NCBI GenBank assembly: GCA_004026145.2
Contig: CP034975.1
Location: 17,576,715 to 17,640,714 of the forward strand
Direction of reading: 5' to 3'
DNA length: 64,000 nt
From: Takifugu bimaculatus
Lineage: Eukaryota; Chordata; Actinopteri; Tetraodontiformes; Tetraodontidae
Positions 51,001 through 62,000 of this stretch are shown here, in pieces. Under the pieces are notes generated by a model. That model saw nothing but the letters and a program-made list of their open reading frames with translations. It had not been told where the DNA came from and ran no database searches. The position numbers were made by a program, and so were the translations under genes. Each line of letters starts with the position of its first letter. Position 1 is the first letter of the stretch.

Positions 51001-51377
51001 ATCACATGTGACTCACTCACGATATGAATGATTTAATTGCAACCCAAGAGGCATGAATACTTTTACATTTTAAATGTTCTTTGAAGATATTTGTCAGATA
51101 TTGTATTTTGCATTTTTCCCCCACATTATGGGTTGTTTTATTAATTTTGTGTCATGATTCTTATCATTTGGGAATAATTTCGGGCTATTTCAGGTCATTA
51201 TTTCAGTCCTTAACTGACTGCCATCACCTTTTTTGTTTTGGTGTTTATCCACCAGAAAATATTCTTAATTTAAGGAAACGGGTGAAATGTGCCTCTCTCC
51301 TTATTTCACTTCAGAGCCGACTGAGCTCACTGGGCTCTTTGTGGAGAAGCCTCCAGAAAGTGTAGTAGCTGTTTCAG
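43416..51377 (+). CDS. mybpc2: mybpc2 exons 1-6: start, micro-exons and N-terminal extension
   Basis: Exons: 43416-43437, 45992-46009 (18 bp), 46440-46463 (24 bp), 47613-47633 (21 bp), 48242-48292 (51 bp), 51315-51377 (63 bp). All end in phase 1, and exons 2-6 are multiples of three, so each could be skipped without a frameshift. They encode an acidic, Pro/Ala/Glu-rich segment (MPEPVPK-A-KPEGG...) and then the start of C1 (TGLFVEKPPESV). Introns here are the largest of the gene; the intron 48293-51314 holds no feature I can name. Confidence 0.85.
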
Positions 51378-54300
51378 GTATGTCACAGCACAGTCAAAGA
51401 AAAATCTGTCTTTAAAAAGCTGTTGTCACAGTGTTACAAGAGCTGAATGTTTGTTTGGGGATGGCAGGAACCGATGTCTGCTTCATAGCCAAGGTGGACT
51501 CAACCACCCTGACCAGAAAACCCGCCATGAAGTGGCTGAAGGGGAAGTGGATGGACCTTGGCAGCAAGGCTGGGAAGCACATGCAGTTTAAAGAAACGTA
51601 TGACAGAAACACAAAGGTGTGTTTGGGACACATTGTTCCTACCCTGCCAATCAGAACCCCCCCTCCTTAAAAATACCACATCCCTCCCCAGATCTACACA
51701 TACGAAATGAAGATCATCAAAGTGGTCCCTGGGGATGCTGGCGGATACAGGTGCGAGGTGACATCCAAGGACAAGTGTGACAGCTCCACCTTTGAGATCA
51801 CTGTTGAGGGTGAGTGAAAACAAACTCTGGTCCGCTGCACCCTCCGGGTATCAGGTTCAAACTTCACACGAGTCTCCGCAACTTCTCTCACTACAGCTGC
51901 ACAGCAGGACACACAGGCTGATATTCTGTCTGCGTTCAAGAGAGCGTAAGTAAGCCGAGGTTTGCGTTTGACAAGCTCACGTGCAAACACGAGGTAGAAG
52001 TTAAATACTAATGTACAGACTATTCATAGTGTGAGGGTGAGTGTGCGCCTGTCTTCAGCAAAGCTGGTATGTATGAATGTTAGACATGAGACGTGATACA
52101 CCTAGAGAGGGTTACGTATGCTTTTATCATATATGTCTGTTTCCATGTGCACAGTGATGCTGGGGAGGATGAAGGAGATCTGGATTTCAGTGCTCTGCTG
52201 AAGGCAACAAAGAAGTAAGACACTGAATTACACTTGTTTTCACAAATTTGAAAAACAGAACCCCCCCCCCCCCCCCAGCAGAAAGTTTGCTTTTCCCACT
52301 TCTAAGTGTTTTGGATCCTGTCCTCATCTTTCTTTGACTGGCAGGAACAAGAAGCCTCAGAAGGAAGAACCCGAGATAGATGTGTGGGAACTGCTTAAGA
52401 GTGCCCACCCAAGCGAGTATGAGAAAATCGCCTTTCAGTATGGCATCACCGACCTGAGGGGCATGCTGAAGCGTCTGAAAAAGATGAAGGTCGTCGAGCC
52501 CAAGCACAGCGAGGGTGAGATGGTTTGAGCCCAAAGTGAAATGAAAGACAAAGATTACAGAAGAAGTGTGATTGAAACCTCAGGGGAGAGATGTAGGGGG
52601 AGGATACACTGTTTTCTGTGGGGTGATGTGTTTCTACATTTGTCCTGCCTGCCTGCCATCGCAGCTTTCCTGAAGAGGCTGGAATCCTGCTACTCAGTGG
52701 ACAAGGGCAAAAAAATTGTCCTGAAGTGTGAAGTAGTCGATCCTAACATCCAGGTTAAATGGCTGAAGAATGGACAGGAGATCAAACCCTCTGCTAAGTA
52801 CATGATCACACTATCATTTCTCTTGGTTTGTGTTGTGAGGGCATACAACACTGCAGCAGTGTCGTAGACGGCATCATGATAAGATGAACTCTGTGGCACA
52901 TCTTCTATAAATATCATGTTCAAAATGATCTGTGTGTCAGAGTCATACTCTGAAATGATTATATTTAGCCAGTCATGTGGAATCCTCTCGGAGAACTAGG
53001 GGTTCCTGGGGAGACACCTTATACCCCCTGTAAACCAATGCAGAGAGATCCCAGAGGATGAACACCTCAGTGCTAAATTTGAGCGTGAGGGGAACAAATC
53101 CGATAAGGGATTCGGGTAAAACCTGAAACTAATCTTTTAAAAAGAAGTAGTGTTAAAAACAAAACAATCGAAATAAAGTGTTTTGAACCTGAAAGACTCT
53201 TGAATCCGCGGAAAAGGAGCCGCTCTAACGAACCTTCCACCTGTCATTTTTAAAGGTACGTCATAGAGGCAAATGGAAATGTCAGAACACTCACCATCAA
53301 CAGGACCAGCCTGGCTGATGACGCTGCCTATGAGTGTGTGGTTGAAGATGACAAGTGTTTCACTGAGGTCTTTGTCAAAGGTGCGCCGCCCTTCCTCAAG
53401 TGACGCGTCACGCCATTCTCGCTAACCATAAAGATGATGAAATTCTTTGCACGTGCAGAGCCCCCTGTGACCATCACCAAGTTAATGGATGACTACCACG
53501 TGGTGGTTGGAGAGAGAGTGGAGTTTGAGGTGGAGGTGTCTGAGGAGGGTGCCCATGTCATGTGGTCAGTATGCTCATCATAAATACTGTTCAGGTCTGA
53601 CCTCTGACAGAGACTTTCAAATTTCATTAAATAAATTTAAATAAAACCCTTCATACGTGCAAAAATGAAAATACTTTGATATGAGAGTCTAGACACCCCC
53701 GCAGCAGCGTCTGAGAGTCCACCGTTGTGTAGGCTTTTCTCAGTGTTTTGCAAGCCAAAAATACTCACATTTCTACAAGCATAAAAATTATGCAAAAAGA
53801 GCAATATTGAAGCTGAAAAGTTATGACATAATTGATCTGTTGATGTTTTGTCCACAGTTGTTTTCAGCATCACATTAGCTTCTTTGGGTCAGTTGAAGGG
53901 TAAAATCTGCATCTTCAATGAACACTATGCCCTAAAATGTAATAACTTTTTGATTTTTACAATGCTCAGTGGCCTCTGTTTGATTCGTTCAGGTGATTTC
54001 ATGGTGATACCCTGATATTTCTCCTGCTACTCTCCTGTCTTGACACTCAGTAAATGATCAGATTCCAGCTCCTGCTAACTCTCTTGTGTTCATGTAGCGC
54101 TGATGTGTTTCAAGCGAGCTCAGTTTATCTCTGTTAACAGGTTCTTTGAGGATGAAGAGCTTCAGAAAGATAAAGACTCAAAGTACCGCTTCAAGAAAGA
54201 TGGGAAGAAACACACACTGATCATCCAGGAAGCCACACTGAATGACATTGGAATGTACCATGCTTGGACAAATGGAGGGCACACCAAAGGAGAGCTGGAA

Positions 54301-54882
54301 GTAGAGGGTACCTTAAGAATTTGGTTCTATATTTTCTTTTGTCATCAGGTTTCACCTCATTAAATGCTGTTTTTCTTGTGGCTTCCAAATGTTGTGTTCA
54401 GAGAAACAGCTGGAGGTGCTACAGGACATTGCTGATCTGACAGTCAAGGCAACAGAACAAGCGATGTTCAAATGCGAGGTGTCTGATGACAAGGTCACAG
54501 GAAAGTGGTTAAAAGATGGAGTGGAGGTCCTGCCCAGCAATCGCATCAAAATGACTCACATTGGAAGGTGCAGTCTCTGGCAGTGAGCACAACTGTTCCT
54601 TTCTGCTCACAACGTCTGCATACGTCATTCCTTCTCTGTGATTTATTTCAGATTCCATCGGCTGATTATTGATGATGTGACGCCAGAGGATGCTGGAGAC
54701 TACACCTTTATTCCTGATGGATATGCTCTGTCACTTTCTGCCAAACTCAACTTCCTTGGTGAGGATGGCAAAATCATAGAAAAAGGCAGAATCATGTGAG
54801 GAATCTTTATTGACTTGTTCCTTCTGTTTATCCCGCAACAGAAATAAAGATAGACTATGTGCCTAGACAAGGTGAGTACTGT

Positions 54883-54919
<37 letters not shown>

Positions 54920-57900
54920 CAATAATAATAATAATAATAAAAATATTTTTGAAATGCTGATTGTAATATTTCATTGTATCATTTGGTCACTACGTATAAT
55001 TGTCTTATACTTTCACCAGATCCCCCAAAAATCCATCTGGACACCACTGGAAACATGGTGTCACAGAACACCATCATTGTGGTGGCAGGCAACAAACTCC
55101 GTCTGGATGTGGAGATCACAGGAGAGCCAGCGCCCACTGTTGTCTGGTCCAAAGGGGATAAAGTAAGAATGTAACAGCTTGTATTTCCAAATGTGTCTTA
55201 CCCTCTGTTAACACCAGATCACAACAGTATAGCCCCTCTCCCCAAACACCCCCTTCCTTCCAGTTGACCAGAATACTAACTAGGGTACAGACAGATTGTA
55301 ATCTGCCACTGTCAACCTTTACAACTTACTATAGATGCTGCAATTCCCTATTTTCAGCCTATTACCAACAACGAAGGTCGTGTAAGAGTGGAGACAAAGA
55401 AGGACCTGAGCTGCTTCATCATCGAAGGTGCAGAAAGGGATGACGAGGGCAATTACACCATTATTGTCACCAACCCTGCTGGGGAGGACAAGGCTGTGCT
55501 CTTTGTGAAGATCGTGGGTGAGTGAGAATGTTTACACGTTAACATCAGGGCTTAAAATTTAACCTCTTTTTAATTTTTTTCCACACTTTTCAGATGTGCC
55601 TGATCCGCCCGAGCACGTCAAATGCACAGCTGTGGGAGAGGACACTGCCACCATTGTATGGGATGCTCCCAAGTTTGATGGCGGGGCACCACTCAAAGGT
55701 GGTGACTTTCATTTGTTTTCCCATCTCCTAAATGCATATGCTGATATCTTTCTGCTCACACGTCTGTGTGTTTACTCTATCAGGCTATCTCATGGAGAGA
55801 AAGAAGAAAGGCTCCTCCAGATGGACTAAGCTCAACTTTGATGTTTATGAATCAACGACGTATGAGGCCAAGAGGATGATTGAAGGAGTCCTGTATGAGA
55901 TGAGGGTGTTTGCTGTCAACAGCATTGGCATGTCTCCGCCCAGTCTCACCTCCAAACCCTTCATGCCTATTGGTGGGAATCCTAGCGGCTTCGAAGCGCT
56001 GCATCACTTTAGTCGTGTGTTTCTTTAAACCGTTTCTCTGTCGCCTTCAGCCCCGACGAGTGAACCAATGCGCCTGACAGTGCATGATGTGACAGACAGC
56101 ACATGCAGCCTGAAGTGGCTGACTCCAGAGAAGATCGGAGCTGGAGGCCTGGATGGTTACGTCATTGAATACTGCAAGGAAGGAGGTGAGAGGGACGACT
56201 CTATTGGTGACATCATTTTGGTTCCTCAGCAAGCTCCTTGTATTTACATGTCAAGGAACAACTTTGTCAGGTTTCATGAATTGTAAATCCAGGAAGTGCA
56301 ACACAATCTCAGAAAATGTGCATCAGAAGAACCAACTGTAAAACATACAATGCACAACTTTAAAATAAGGCTCAAATCATAGTGATTCGATGCATATAAT
56401 ACATGATTCCAGACACTGAGTGGGTGGTGGCAAACAATGAGCTTTGCGAGAGGCAGGGATATGTGGTGCGTGGCCTGCCCGTGGGAGAGAAGGTCAACTT
56501 CAGGGTAGTGGCAGTAAACATTGCTGGACGCAGCCCTCCTGCCGTGATGTCACAGCCTGTCACCATCCGTGAGATCATGGGTGAGTCTGACTCAGACACA
56601 AGTCAAAGAATATATTCATCTTGCACGGTCTGCCTTTGGGAGATGTGCTTTTACGGTTGATAAAGAAGTGTCAAGAAATGTGACAGTGTATTTAAGCAAT
56701 TTTCTCCCCCACTGCATTAGAACACCCAAAGATCCGCCTCCCACGTGAGCTCCGGACAAAGTACATCAAGAGAGTAGGAGAGAAGATCAACCTGACCATC
56801 CCCTTCCAGGTCAGAACACCAAAGATATCTAATCAGCCAATCACAGGGCATCTCAATGAACGAAGGCCTGTGGCCCTGATGGTCAAACTGAGTCTCAGAG
56901 TGATGAACAGATGATTATGAAGGAAGTAGAGAGCAGGCAGAGTCTCCAAGGCTGCTGGAACATTCCAGTGGTGGAGTCAGAGTTTAACATAAATAGGGAT
57001 GTGCACCACTTAGTGTTCCCTTAATAACCCTTGATAATAGAGTAACGAGCAACCCGCCACGTCATCAAGCTAGAGTGACAGATTGAGAGTGAGTAGCTGA
57101 AGGTGCAAACGACTGCATGATGCCAGTACGGTTCAAAATCTCTGAGGAATGTGGAAAAACAATGTGATATAGTGGGAATTGTTATTGTTATTCGAGTTTT
57201 TGGATATAATTCATAAAAGGATGGATCATTTTGTTATTAACAGGGTAAGCCACGCCCTGTTGCAACCTGGTACAAGGATGGTCAACCCATTGACCCCAAG
57301 ACGATCAACGTGCGCAACTCCAACGTGGACAGCATCCTCTTCATCCGCTCAGCAGAGAGAGAGCACTCCGGCAAGTATGAGCTGGTGCTACAGATCGAGA
57401 ACATGGAGGACAGAGCCACCATTGAAATCAGGGTTATCGGTAAGATACAAGTGCGTATACCTGAGGCTGTTCTGTTGACCGATAGTGAGAAAGATTAAGA
57501 ACACGTCAACTCCATCCAGAAAAACCGGGACCTCCTCGAAAAGTGAGGGTGACAGACGTGTGGGGCTTCAACGCAGCACTGGAGTGGGAACCCCCCACCG
57601 ATGATGGCAACTCTGAGATTACAGGATACACCATTCAGAAAGCAGACATGAAGACTAAGGTGAGGGATGAAGGTGTGGAGACCTCCAATGGAGATCATCC
57701 CACCAGTGACATGTCCACACGCATAACTTGGATGACTTTATTTGAGCTACAGTTGATCACACTTTTATCTAAATAGTATGCATTTACTTATGCTTTCAAT
57801 AACCAGTTATTGAGGCTAATTTGGGCTAATTTGCAGATTACGTATGTTTTCAGGAGTGGTTCACTGTTTACGAGCACAACAGACGACCAAACTGCACAGC

Positions 57901-58747
57901 ATCTGATCTGATCATCGGCAACGAGTATGTGTTCCGGGTTTACAGTGAAAACCTGTGTGGCCTGAGCGACGATGCAACTCAAAGCAAGAACACAGCTGTT
58001 ATTGCCAAAATAGGTGCGTGCACATGGGTACACTATAGTATGTGCAGACGACATCGGCGTGACAGTCGTAATTTATCCCCGGGAGGTTCGGTCTTGTATG
58101 GAACCTTTAATAACACTGGTCCGCTGTCTCACACTGCTCCACAGACAAGGTGGGGAAGCAAATTCCTTACAAGGAGATGGACATGGCCTGTATGCCTAAG
58201 TTTACTCAACCCCTGGTGGACAGAACGGTGGTAGCGGGTTACAGCACTGCCATCAGCTGTGCCGTCAAAGGCTTTCCCAGGGTAAACACGCAGTTCTTCT
58301 GATGCATTTTTCATTAAATATGGAGTTTAAACGAGGCCAATCACAACAGGATCTAGCTAATGAAAGCTCATGATTAGTAGCTATTAGCACATTTGTAAAG
58401 CAAATCAAACTCGATATTTCATCGGATTTAAATCAATTCTTTTGTCTTGTTTTTCCAGCCCAAGATTGTCTGGATGAAAAACAAAATGATCATTGGAGAG
58501 GATCCAAAGTACTTGATGCAGAACAACCAGGGCGTGCTGACCCTAAACATTCGCAAGCCAAGCCCCTTTGACGGAGGGAAATACTCCTGCATGGCTGTCA
58601 ACGACCTGGGCAAAGATGTGGTCGAGTGCAAGCTGGATGTCCGAGGTGAGCTTTTTTTTTTTTTTTTTAGAGCTCCATTATTGACTTTAACACTTTGACT
58701 GTCCTGATATTCCCGTAGTTGCAACTGCAGAAGGAGAGAAGAAGTAA
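43416..58747 (+). CDS. mybpc2: Myosin-binding protein C, fast skeletal type (complete)
   Basis: Thick-filament protein of the sarcomere C-zone; its N-terminal part binds myosin S2 and actin, its C-terminal part binds the myosin rod and titin. I resolve 31 coding exons, all GT-AG and phase-consistent, totalling 3417 bases: 1138 residues and TAA, against 1141 in human MYBPC2. Order: short N-terminus (1-45), C1 (46-155), linker (156-192), M-motif (192-248), Ig C2-C5, Fn3 C6-C7, Ig C8, Fn3 C9, Ig C10. There is no C0 domain, as expected for a skeletal form. EKQLEVLQDIADLTVKA, YALSLSAKLNFLEIK and YVPRQ-PPKIHLD mark MYBPC2 rather than MYBPC1 or MYBPC3. Teleosts carry a and b duplicates; I cannot say which this is. 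It runs tail-to-tail into acp4 copy 2. Confidence 0.95.
44991..45027. repeat. (CA)n microsatellite in mybpc2 intron 1
   Basis: About 18 CA units within the first intron of mybpc2. It is a candidate polymorphic marker. Confidence 0.9.
51468..51809 (+). CDS. mybpc2: mybpc2 exons 7-8: Ig domain C1
   Basis: Exons 51468-51616 and 51692-51809. KWLKGKWMDLGSKAG and GDAGGYRCEVTSKDKCDS carry the C1 Ig-fold Trp and Tyr-x-Cys signature. Intron 7 is only 75 bases. Confidence 0.92.
51897..52514 (+). CDS. mybpc2: mybpc2 exons 9-11: linker and M-motif
   Basis: Exons 51897-51945, 52155-52214, 52345-52514. The M-motif reads SEYEKIAFQYGITDLRGMLK within residues about 192-248, the region that contacts myosin S2. 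The linker has the DLDFSALLK segment shared with fast MyBP-C. A poly(C) run (about 52261-52276) lies in the intron just before exon 11. Confidence 0.93.
52665..54307 (+). CDS. mybpc2: mybpc2 exons 12-15: Ig domains C2 and C3
   Basis: C2 is encoded by 52665-52797 and 53256-53380; C3 by 53459-53564 and 54141-54307. WLKNGQEIKPSAK, LADDAAYECVVEDDKC and EPPVTITKLMDD mark the domains. Exon 12 ends AA|GTACAT and exon 13 restores the Lys codon. Confidence 0.92.
54402..55517 (+). CDS. mybpc2: mybpc2 exons 16-20: Ig domains C4 and C5
   Basis: C4: 54402-54567 and 54652-54758. Linker micro-exon: 54842-54871 (30 bp, EIKIDYVPRQ). C5: 55020-55162 and 55358-55517. An (AAT)n microsatellite occupies the intron after the micro-exon. 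The YVPRQ linker is characteristic of the fast isoform. Confidence 0.92.
54886..54941. repeat. (AAT)n trinucleotide microsatellite in mybpc2 intron
   Basis: AAT/AAC units in the intron between exons 18 and 19. The poly-Asn open frame through it is an artefact. Confidence 0.9.
55594..56580 (+). CDS. mybpc2: mybpc2 exons 21-24: fibronectin III domains C6 and C7
   Basis: C6: 55594-55698 and 55784-55972. C7: 56051-56185 and 56413-56580. VPDPPEHVKC, GYLMERKKKGSSRW, MIEGVLYEMRVFAVN and EWVVANNELCERQ follow the family order. Confidence 0.92.
56721..57439 (+). CDS. mybpc2: mybpc2 exons 25-26: Ig domain C8
   Basis: Exons 56721-56809 and 57244-57439. IRLPRELRTKYIKRVGEKIN is followed by GKPRPVATWYKDG and a SGKYELVLQIENMED segment, as in C8 of other MyBP-C proteins. 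Confidence 0.92.
57520..58747 (+). CDS. mybpc2: mybpc2 exons 27-31: Fn3 domain C9, Ig domain C10 and stop
   Basis: C9: 57520-57659 and 57854-58013. C10: 58145-58281, 58459-58645 and 58719-58747. C10 includes MPKFTQPLVDRTVVAGYS, IVWMKNKM and CMAVNDLGKDVVECKLDV; it anchors the protein to the myosin rod. The tail VATAEGEKK ends at the TAA (58745-58747). Confidence 0.92.
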
Positions 58748-58845
58748 GAGACTGAAGAGGTATTTCATGGTGTAAACCAAACGGTGAACAGTGAATGTTG
58801 GTGCATCTACGCAGTGAAGGAGTGAAGAATGTCAAGAACGAATCA

Positions 58846-58851
58846 AATAAA
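58846..58851 (+). terminator. mybpc2: mybpc2 polyadenylation signal
   Basis: AATAAA about 100 bases after the stop codon, with a T/G-containing stretch downstream. The implied 3' UTR is about 120-130 bases. Confidence 0.7.
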
Positions 58852-58961
58852 GTGTATTCAAGCCTGATGTGACTTCTTGATTCTTTTAGTGACAAAGCCC
58901 TCCACATTCAGCCACTGACTTGAAATATTAAAACTTATATTAAAACTAAAGCATTTTACAA

Positions 58962-58967
58962 TTTATT
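58962..58967 (-). terminator. acp4: acp4 polyadenylation signal (copy 2)
   Basis: Minus-strand AATAAA, the counterpart of 43-48, facing the mybpc2 signal at 58846-58851 with about 110 bases between them. Confidence 0.6.
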
Positions 58968-59015
58968 GAGAACTTTTGTCAAGTTGAGTAGCACCTTCTG
59001 TGACGGCTGCCTGTC

Positions 59016-62000
59016 CTATACTTCCCTGGAGGAGTGCGCGCTCCTGCTGTGAACTGCAACTCCTATGCTGAGCAACAGCGCCACTGTCAGGACACCTACA
59101 GCCACTGCAAGAGCTGCTATAACACCTGTGAAAGAGATTTCTATCTTTTAGAGCTGAAAACCCTCAAAATGCCACGATTGCATGGAAACTGTGTCGATAC
59201 ATGCCAGAATGCGATGCATACGATCAGCTTCTTTACCTGTGCTTGACCATTTGGCCTTAAACCCACACTCGGCATTCCAATCCTCAGTCAAAACATCTTG
59301 CATCAGATCCGTGAACACAGTGAGAGGGCATGGGTTCAAGCCAGTGCATCCCGGTACAGGGTTTGGATAGGGGTCGCGATGTGAGTCATTGCGGTAATAG
59401 AGCTCCAAAGAATAAGACCTAGCGATTTGTTGGGATTAATGACACACAGTTGTCACCCATTAGATATGACAATATGGCCAAAAGGATTGTAGACAGTCAA
59501 CAGCTGAAAATATACACCAGAGGCTGAAACTCTGGGTGTTCATATGTGCGTGCTTTTGTGCCATCTGACCTAGATAATGTAATTAAATATGCAAAGACAA
59601 AGGGTGCATGAGGCAACGGTGACAGGACGTCATTACCCATCAGACTCCTGGTAGAACTCAAAGAGTTGACAGGCAGCGTATGGAGGGAGAATGCCGTTGT
59701 ACATGTCCAGAGCAGCCTGGAGCGTGATGAGTGTGGAGTCATGCTGGAACGAGACAATAAACACTGCGGCTCAAACAGCGGTTTGGATAATACAAATATG
59801 TGTGGGCACCCGAGTGTGGACTTACTGCTGAGTACATGATGAGTTTGTGCGGGTTCCTTTTCTCCATAGTCCTGGAGAAATTCCTAAGGATGGCGTTCAC
59901 AAGGACCCCTGGTAATTAACAGATCGTGGCCAACATTGTAAATGGCATTATTCTGTACACCAACACCACCTGTTTGCCCTGAGAGAACATGTTGTCTCAG
60001 CAATATAATCATTTTGCCCCATTAGCTCATAGGCGCCACTGTGTTTTTGGAAAACCCGGCCCAGCGTGTTTACACTTAAAAAAATTGCCTTGACCCACAG
60101 TCACCACAGGAGACACTCTGAAAGCTTTTATTTAACATTTTTCTTCACACACTGCTTGAAATGAATTGCCTCCTTTGTTAGTCCTCACCTCCTGAGAGCC
60201 TGGCCTTCTCTTTCCGCTTGTGACTGAGGATGCTGTATGTGACCTCAAATGATGCCACTCTCTTTAGGGTTTCCAGAACATCTTGGGTGGCCCAGTGTGG
60301 GAGAGTCATGTTATGGATCCTCTGTACCAGAAAATTACTTGGCATCATGCTACTAATCACATTACGCAGCGCATAAATGGCGACAAAAGAGGCTTAAATG
60401 GCTGGATTTCATCGTTTCTATTATCCCGGCTATTTTTAGTGCCAGTCCAAAGATAGCAGATGCTCATTTTGCAAGTGTGAATGAGCATATTCAAGATGGC
60501 CTAGAATACTTCTATTTCACAATGCTTTAATTATCATTTTAATGTGTTGTCTATTCATGTCTTACTCTGTGTATAAAACCGATCTTCCCATAAATCCCCC
60601 CATCTCATCTCTTTAGGCGTGTAGGAGAAAACAGCCCTTGTTATTTTCCCTCACTGCTGTGCTGCTGCTGTTTGTATCAGTAACAGTAACAATATGATGG
60701 AGACAAAGCTGCTGGTGTGTTTACCTGACAAGTGAGAGTGTCATAGACCCGCCAGAGTTTTTTACCAACCAGTTTGGAGGTGGAGTATCCAGTGTAGTTG
60801 GAAAGTCTTTCCAGAAAATACTGCAGGAAACATTGAAGGAGACAGAGAATGCAATTATATAACAATGGCATTACGATCGAGAGCTTTGTGCTTGCAAAAA
60901 ATATGAAACAATATATGCCTTGTTCTAAATGTTTAAATGTACCTCCATTATATTTGTCTGTCACCTTCAGTGGTTAATTTCAGGCTTGTCGCTTTAACTT
61001 TTAGTTGTTTGTTTTGGTTCACTCCTACCTGGAGTCTTTAATCATCTCATTTGAGGCAATAAAAATGTTTTCTATGGTGAATATTAAATATTTTTCTGTT
61101 TTTCAGGCAGAAAAGTGGAAAAAATGACACAAAGGTAGTTATTGCACATCCAGCAGAGGGTGTGTTAAAATTTAATGCTGGAGGTGCTGCCCTCATCTCC
61201 AATCTCCTAATAGGCAGCACATGGGACTCAGTTTAATTAAAACATTATTATTGTAGTTCTTAATCGAATTCAATCAAACTGTTAATTAGGATCACTGAGA
61301 ATGTGAGAGAAATTGCACCAAGCAGCTTCTTCTAGGTGATGATGTCACTGTGCCTGAGAAAATCACTGAGAGGACACGATGTCTGCAGCATAACTAACAC
61401 GTCCCAGAGAGGTGCTGACAACATTAGCGCCGGCAAACTGCCAAGTGTATATTTTACTCAACACAGAAATGTGCATTTCATGATTTTATATGATTATTTT
61501 TTTCCTTTCTTGACCGATATTTTCCCCGCTGCCTGGGATAGGCTCATTTTGAGAGTGCTGGAGTTTATTACAGCTGCGTTCAGGTGAGCACAGGGTAAAT
61601 CTCTGGAAGAGTGGCCAGCTGATCGCAGGGCCCTGTGTGAGCATTTGGGGGTGATATTTACTCATTAAAAAAAAAAAGAATAAAAATTAAGGTTTAGCAA
61701 CCAAATGCTAATGTTTTCCCGTTAACAGTGTGACTTTCAAGGGAAATAATATTGCAGCAGTTAACAGACGCACGACGCGCCGTAAAACAAACTGTCTTCT
61801 TTTGCGACTCTTACCTGGTGAGTCCGGAGGAAGCTTTGGTAGGGCCCACTGTTAAAGGTCTCCGTCATTAGAGCCTTGAATCTTGGACAGTCTTTGCCTG
61901 GAGATCTCAACAGCTTGAGAAAATAACAACAAAATAAAGTCACTTAAAAGACTTTAAGATCAGTGGGGAATGATGCACATGCACTGAAAGGTTTTCTGGG

